NCBI GenBank assembly: GCA_902492005.1
Contig: CABUJV010000004.1
Span: forward strand, 1 to 64,000
DNA: 64,000 nt
DNA from: an uncultured Eubacteriales bacterium
GTDB lineage: Bacteria; Bacillota; Clostridia; Oscillospirales; Oscillospiraceae
Direction: 5' to 3'
The notes beneath the pieces are model-generated. The model was given only the letters and a program-made list of their open reading frames with translations. It was not told where the DNA came from and made no database searches. Of the stretch, positions 61,112-64,000 are shown piece after piece. The first letter of the stretch is position 1; every line of letters begins with the position of its first letter. The position numbers and the translations under genes were made by a program.

Positions 61112-63061
61112 CTAGACCAGCAGAATATACAGCAGCATGGCGATCAGCCCCACCCCCGCCAGCAGCAGGTCAAAAGAGAAGGTCTCCCCCACCAGGAACC
61201 GCCGTGGCTTGCGCTCGTATGCGCCGAAATTCTCATCGTGCTTGGGCACAAAGATGCCGGGAGCCCTGGTAAAGAGGATGCGCTCGCCCAGAAAAACGAT
61301 GACGTCCCCCACCGAGGCCGCAGCCCGGGCGCAGAAGGCGCCCAGAAAGGCCAGGGCATTCAGCGCGGGCCGGTACACCAGGTCCTCCAGGTCCAGCCTC
61401 TGCGGCCAGCGGTTGAGATAGACCTCCCCGCCGCTCTCCCGCCGCATCAGCAGCCCCCGGATGACCGCCAGATAGACCAGCGCACCGATGCCCAGGGAGA
61501 TGCAGGCCCCCTTCAGATTGGTCAGGGAGAAGTAGTGGAGGGTCTCCTCCAGGTGGCCGCCGTGCAGGAACTCCGCCGCCCAGACGGCGATGGGCTGCAT
61601 GGTAAGGGAGGGGGTCACGCCCAGCGCCAGCAGCACCCCCGCCCCGCCGGTCAGGGCCGCCGCCGTGCCCGCAGACCAGTAGGGCTTCGGCGCCGCGTGC
61701 TGGCCCCGGGCCTTGGGGGAAAGAAAGATGCACACAAAAAGCTTGGTCATATAGGCCGCCGTCAGGCCGCCGGAGATCAGGAACAGCCACTCCACCACAT
61801 GGTAGGCCCCGGCGTCCAGGCCCGTGTGGGTCAGGGCGTGGATGTACTCCACAATGCTCTCGTGGAGCAGGGTCTTGCTGACGTATCCGGAGAAGCCGGG
61901 CACCCCGGCGATGGAGCAGGCCCCCACCAGAAAGACCGCCTTGAGCCAGGGCTTGTCGCGGCCCCAGCCCCGGATGTCGTTGAGGTTCAGGGAGTGGGTC
62001 CCCAGATAGACCACCCCGGCGGCCACGAAGAGGACCAGCTTGATGAGGGAGTGGTTGAGCATGTGCAGAACGGTGCCCCAGGCCGCCAGGGCGTTCTCCT
62101 CGCGAAGGAGGCCCTGCATGGCCACCCCCACCAGGATGAAGCCGATCTGGGACATGGAGGAGCAGGCCAGGGTCCGCTTCAGATCCACGGAGAAGACGGC
62201 CAGCACCGCCCCCAGCACCATGGTCACCACCCCCAGCAGCAGCACCGCGTCTCCCCAGGCCGCGTTGGCCCAGAACAGGTTTCGGGAGATCACCAGGATG
62301 CCGAACACGCCGCTTTTGGTCAGGATGCCGGACAGCAGGGCCGAGGCCGGAGCCGGGGCCACCGGGTGGGCCTTGGGCAGCCAGATGTGCAGGGGGAACA
62401 TGCCCGCCTTGGCTCCGAAGCCCGCCAGGCAGCAGCCCCCCGCCACATAGAGCGGGACCTTCTTCTCCTCCGGCAGTGCGGCGGCCAGGCCGGCCAGCGC
62501 CCCGATCTCCAGGGTGCCCAGCAGGTCATGCAGCAGGAACAGCCCCACCAGCAGGGTCATGCCGCCGATGACCGCCACCGCCAGATAGGTGTTGGCCGCC
62601 CGCAGGGCCTCCGAGGTCTCGTTCTGGGCCACCCACACGTAGGAGGTGAAGGACATTATCTCAAAAAAGACAAAGAGCGTGATGAGGTCGGCCGCCAGGA
62701 AGACCCCCATCAGGGCCCCCAGGGTCAGCAGCCAGAAAAAGTAGTAGCGCTCCTTGTGCGCGGCGGCGGCAAAGTATTCCCGGCTGGCCAGGCCGGTGGC
62801 CAGCCACAAAAAGCCCGCCGTCAGGACCAGCAGGGTGCGCAGGCTTCCCACCTCGAACCGCAGCCCCAGGCCGCACACGCCGGGCAGGGCGGCCCCCGCC
62901 CCGTCCGCCGTCAGCAGCAGCAGGGCCGCCGCCAGCTCCACAGCGGGCACGATGCGGACATACCAGTCCCGGCCCGCCGGGCTCCGCTTCCCCAGGGGAA
63001 AGACCGCGAAAGCGCCCAGAATGGGGAAAAGCACCAGAAACAGCAGCAGATCGGTTTGCAT
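61112..63061 (-). CDS. proton-conducting antiporter-type membrane subunit (NuoL/M/N - MrpA/D family), 649 residues
   Basis: About 15-16 hydrophobic segments. Signature blocks of the family: LFVFFEIMSFTSYVWVAQNE (conserved Glu in TM5), AKAGMFPLHIWLPKAHPVAP (Lys in TM7 and HxWLPxAHP), SVDLKRTLACSSMSQIGFIL and LNHSLIKLVLFVAAGVV. Length lies between NuoM and NuoL. Such subunits pump H+/Na+ in complex I, Mrp antiporters and membrane-bound hydrogenases. The start at 63061 follows GGGGGGAAGAG; codons up to 63364 overlap the preceding gene. Complex type is unclear, since only antiporter-like subunits are visible. Confidence 0.88.
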   Translation of the reverse strand: MQTDLLLFLVLFPILGAFAVFPLGKRSPAGRDWYVRIVPAVELAAALLLLTADGAGAALPGVCGLGLRFEVGSLRTLLVLTAGFLWLATGLASREYFAAAAHKERYYFFWLLTLGALMGVFLAADLITLFVFFEIMSFTSYVWVAQNETSEALRAANTYLAVAVIGGMTLLVGLFLLHDLLGTLEIGALAGLAAALPEEKKVPLYVAGGCCLAGFGAKAGMFPLHIWLPKAHPVAPAPASALLSGILTKSGVFGILVISRNLFWANAAWGDAVLLLGVVTMVLGAVLAVFSVDLKRTLACSSMSQIGFILVGVAMQGLLREENALAAWGTVLHMLNHSLIKLVLFVAAGVVYLGTHSLNLNDIRGWGRDKPWLKAVFLVGACSIAGVPGFSGYVSKTLLHESIVEYIHALTHTGLDAGAYHVVEWLFLISGGLTAAYMTKLFVCIFLSPKARGQHAAPKPYWSAGTAAALTGGAGVLLALGVTPSLTMQPIAVWAAEFLHGGHLEETLHYFSLTNLKGACISLGIGALVYLAVIRGLLMRRESGGEVYLNRWPQRLDLEDLVYRPALNALAFLGAFCARAAASVGDVIVFLGERILFTRAPGIFVPKHDENFGAYERKPRRFLVGETFSFDLLLAGVGLIAMLLYILLV

Positions 63062-63075
63062 GTTCTCTTCCCCCC

Positions 63076-64000
63076 TTACAGCAGCCCCTGGCTGACCTGG
63101 GTCAAAAAGCCGATAACCAGGTTGGAGCACAGGGCCAGCACCACGCCCATGGATGCCAGGAGCACCAGCGGCACGGTCATGGTCTTGTCCGGGTCGTGGA
63201 CCTTGGCCAGGGCCTCGGCGTCCAGCTTTCCCACTGGGAAGTAGGCCCGGACCACCACCGTCATCAGGTAGAGCGTGGTCAGCAGAGTGGACAGGATCAG
63301 CGCCCCGATGCCCACATAGGCCAGCTTGTTCTGGGAGGCCACGGCGGCGGTGGCGATCATCCACTTGCCCGCGAAGCCGCCCAGAGGAGGCAGGCCGATG
63401 AGGGCAAAGGAGGACACGGTGAAGGCGGCGAAGACCACCGGCATCACCCGCCCGAAGTTTTCCAGCTCATAGACGTACTCCCGGCCGCTCTTATGGAGGA
63501 TGGCGCCGGCGCAGCAGAACATGGTGATCTTGACCACCGCGTGATAGACCATATGGGTCAGTCCGCCCAGCAGCCCGGCGGGCGTCATGATGGTAAAGGC
63601 GAACAGGATGTAGGACAGGTTGCTCACCGTGGAGAAGGCCAGCCTCCGCTTCAGGTGTGGGGTGCGCAGGGCCCGGGCGGAGCCGTATACAATGGTGACG
63701 ATGGCAGCCGCCATGACCACCGTCTGGGCCCAGGTGCCCCGGAGAAAGTCGGCCCCGAAGCCGAAGTAGATGAGCCGCATGACGGCGAAGGCGCCCGCCT
63801 TGACCACCGCCACGGCGTGGAGCAGGGCGGAGACGGGGGTGGGGGCCACCGAGGCGTCGGGCAGCCAGCGGTAGAAGGGGTAGATGGCCGCCTTGACCCC
63901 GAACCCGAAGAAGGCCGCCACAAAGACCACCAGCAGCGTCCGCTCGTTGCCCGCCACCCGGGCGGCGTCCAGAATGCCGCCGTAGGTAAAGTTCAGGTGG
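63076..64000 (-). CDS. proton-conducting antiporter-type membrane subunit (NuoN/MrpD-like), partial
   Basis: The frame is open to the window edge; at least 308 C-terminal residues are present. FGVKAAIYPFYRWLPDASVAP, APTPVSALLHAVAVVKAGAF and LKRRLAFSTVSNLSYILFAF, then LTHMVYHAVVKITMFCCAGA, are the core of the antiporter domain (Lys of TM7/TM8, HxVVK of TM12). Its 5' end lies beyond position 64000. It ends 15 bases before the next subunit gene, so both belong to one operon for a multi-subunit ion pump (Mrp, hydrogenase or complex I-like). Confidence 0.9.
   Translation of the reverse strand, partial: HLNFTYGGILDAARVAGNERTLLVVFVAAFFGFGVKAAIYPFYRWLPDASVAPTPVSALLHAVAVVKAGAFAVMRLIYFGFGADFLRGTWAQTVVMAAAIVTIVYGSARALRTPHLKRRLAFSTVSNLSYILFAFTIMTPAGLLGGLTHMVYHAVVKITMFCCAGAILHKSGREYVYELENFGRVMPVVFAAFTVSSFALIGLPPLGGFAGKWMIATAAVASQNKLAYVGIGALILSTLLTTLYLMTVVVRAYFPVGKLDAEALAKVHDPDKTMTVPLVLLASMGVVLALCSNLVIGFLTQVSQGLL

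Overview
The window looks like the chromosome of a strictly anaerobic, spore-forming member of the Clostridia, most likely Oscillospiraceae (Flavonifractor/Intestinimonas/Oscillibacter-like). The grounds are high G+C with strong GC3 bias, a cwlJ-gerQ spore-germination pair, pyruvate:ferredoxin oxidoreductase, an [FeFe]-hydrogenase domain protein, several oxygen-sensitive Fe-S dehydratases, and two sigma-54 enhancer-binding proteins devoted to acid catabolism. Species cannot be named from the sequence alone.

Layout. (1) 1-4.2 kb: an operon (iron-containing alcohol dehydrogenase, RraA-like aldolase, ABC substrate-binding lipoprotein) whose last gene is cut by the end of an IS3-like element at the window edge, plus a divergent enolase-superfamily acid-sugar enzyme. 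(2) 4.2-13.4 kb: a sigma-54 module. Enhancer-binding protein 1 (8112-9548) lies between an acyl-CoA dehydrogenase / small membrane protein / sodium:solute symporter operon on the minus strand and, on the plus strand, a 4-hydroxybutyryl-CoA-dehydratase-type radical enzyme, a small Cys-motif protein, a NifU-like scaffold and a propionate-type CoA-transferase. Both operons have exact GG-N10-GC promoters. (3) 13.8-21.2 kb: a second sigma-54 module on the minus strand with regulator 2, a 4-hydroxybutyrate-type CoA-transferase, a divergent second dehydratase, a permease and a flavodoxin/ferredoxin protein. (4) 21.3-25.1 kb: FMN-riboswitch-controlled ribD-ribE-ribBA-ribH, with ribE apparently starting at CTG. 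(5) 25-45 kb: mostly core genes (hydrogenase-like protein, amidase, prfC, cwlJ-gerQ, nifJ, comM-like, thiI, cinA, a PLP enzyme, ychF). (6) 45.1-60.2 kb: a probable genomic island bounded by 16-bp direct repeats of the ychF 3' end, with an integrase remnant inside the left end. It carries a GntR regulator, MaoC hydratase, TRAP transporter, two acyl-CoA dehydrogenases, enoyl-CoA hydratase, type III CoA-transferase, a third radical dehydratase with its own Cys-motif partner, a flavin reductase and a dienoyl-CoA-reductase-type enzyme. (7) 60.2-64 kb: the presumed native DNA downstream of ychF, with a small protein behind a cobalamin riboswitch and two proton-pumping-type antiporter subunits, the second running off the window.

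How they work together: three separately regulated cassettes each pair an acid transporter and a CoA-transferase (SSS + Pct type, SLC26/UraA-like + AbfT type, TRAP + CaiB type) with a [4Fe-4S]/FAD dehydratase of the 4-hydroxybutyryl-CoA dehydratase family; two of them also carry acyl-CoA dehydrogenases. The substrates are not known. The most novel element is the small protein encoded directly downstream of two of the three dehydratases (11153-11449 and 55647-56009). It has the shape VGVK-aromatic-CGxC then LLILNxCxxxC and may be a dedicated Fe-S or redox partner of these enzymes.
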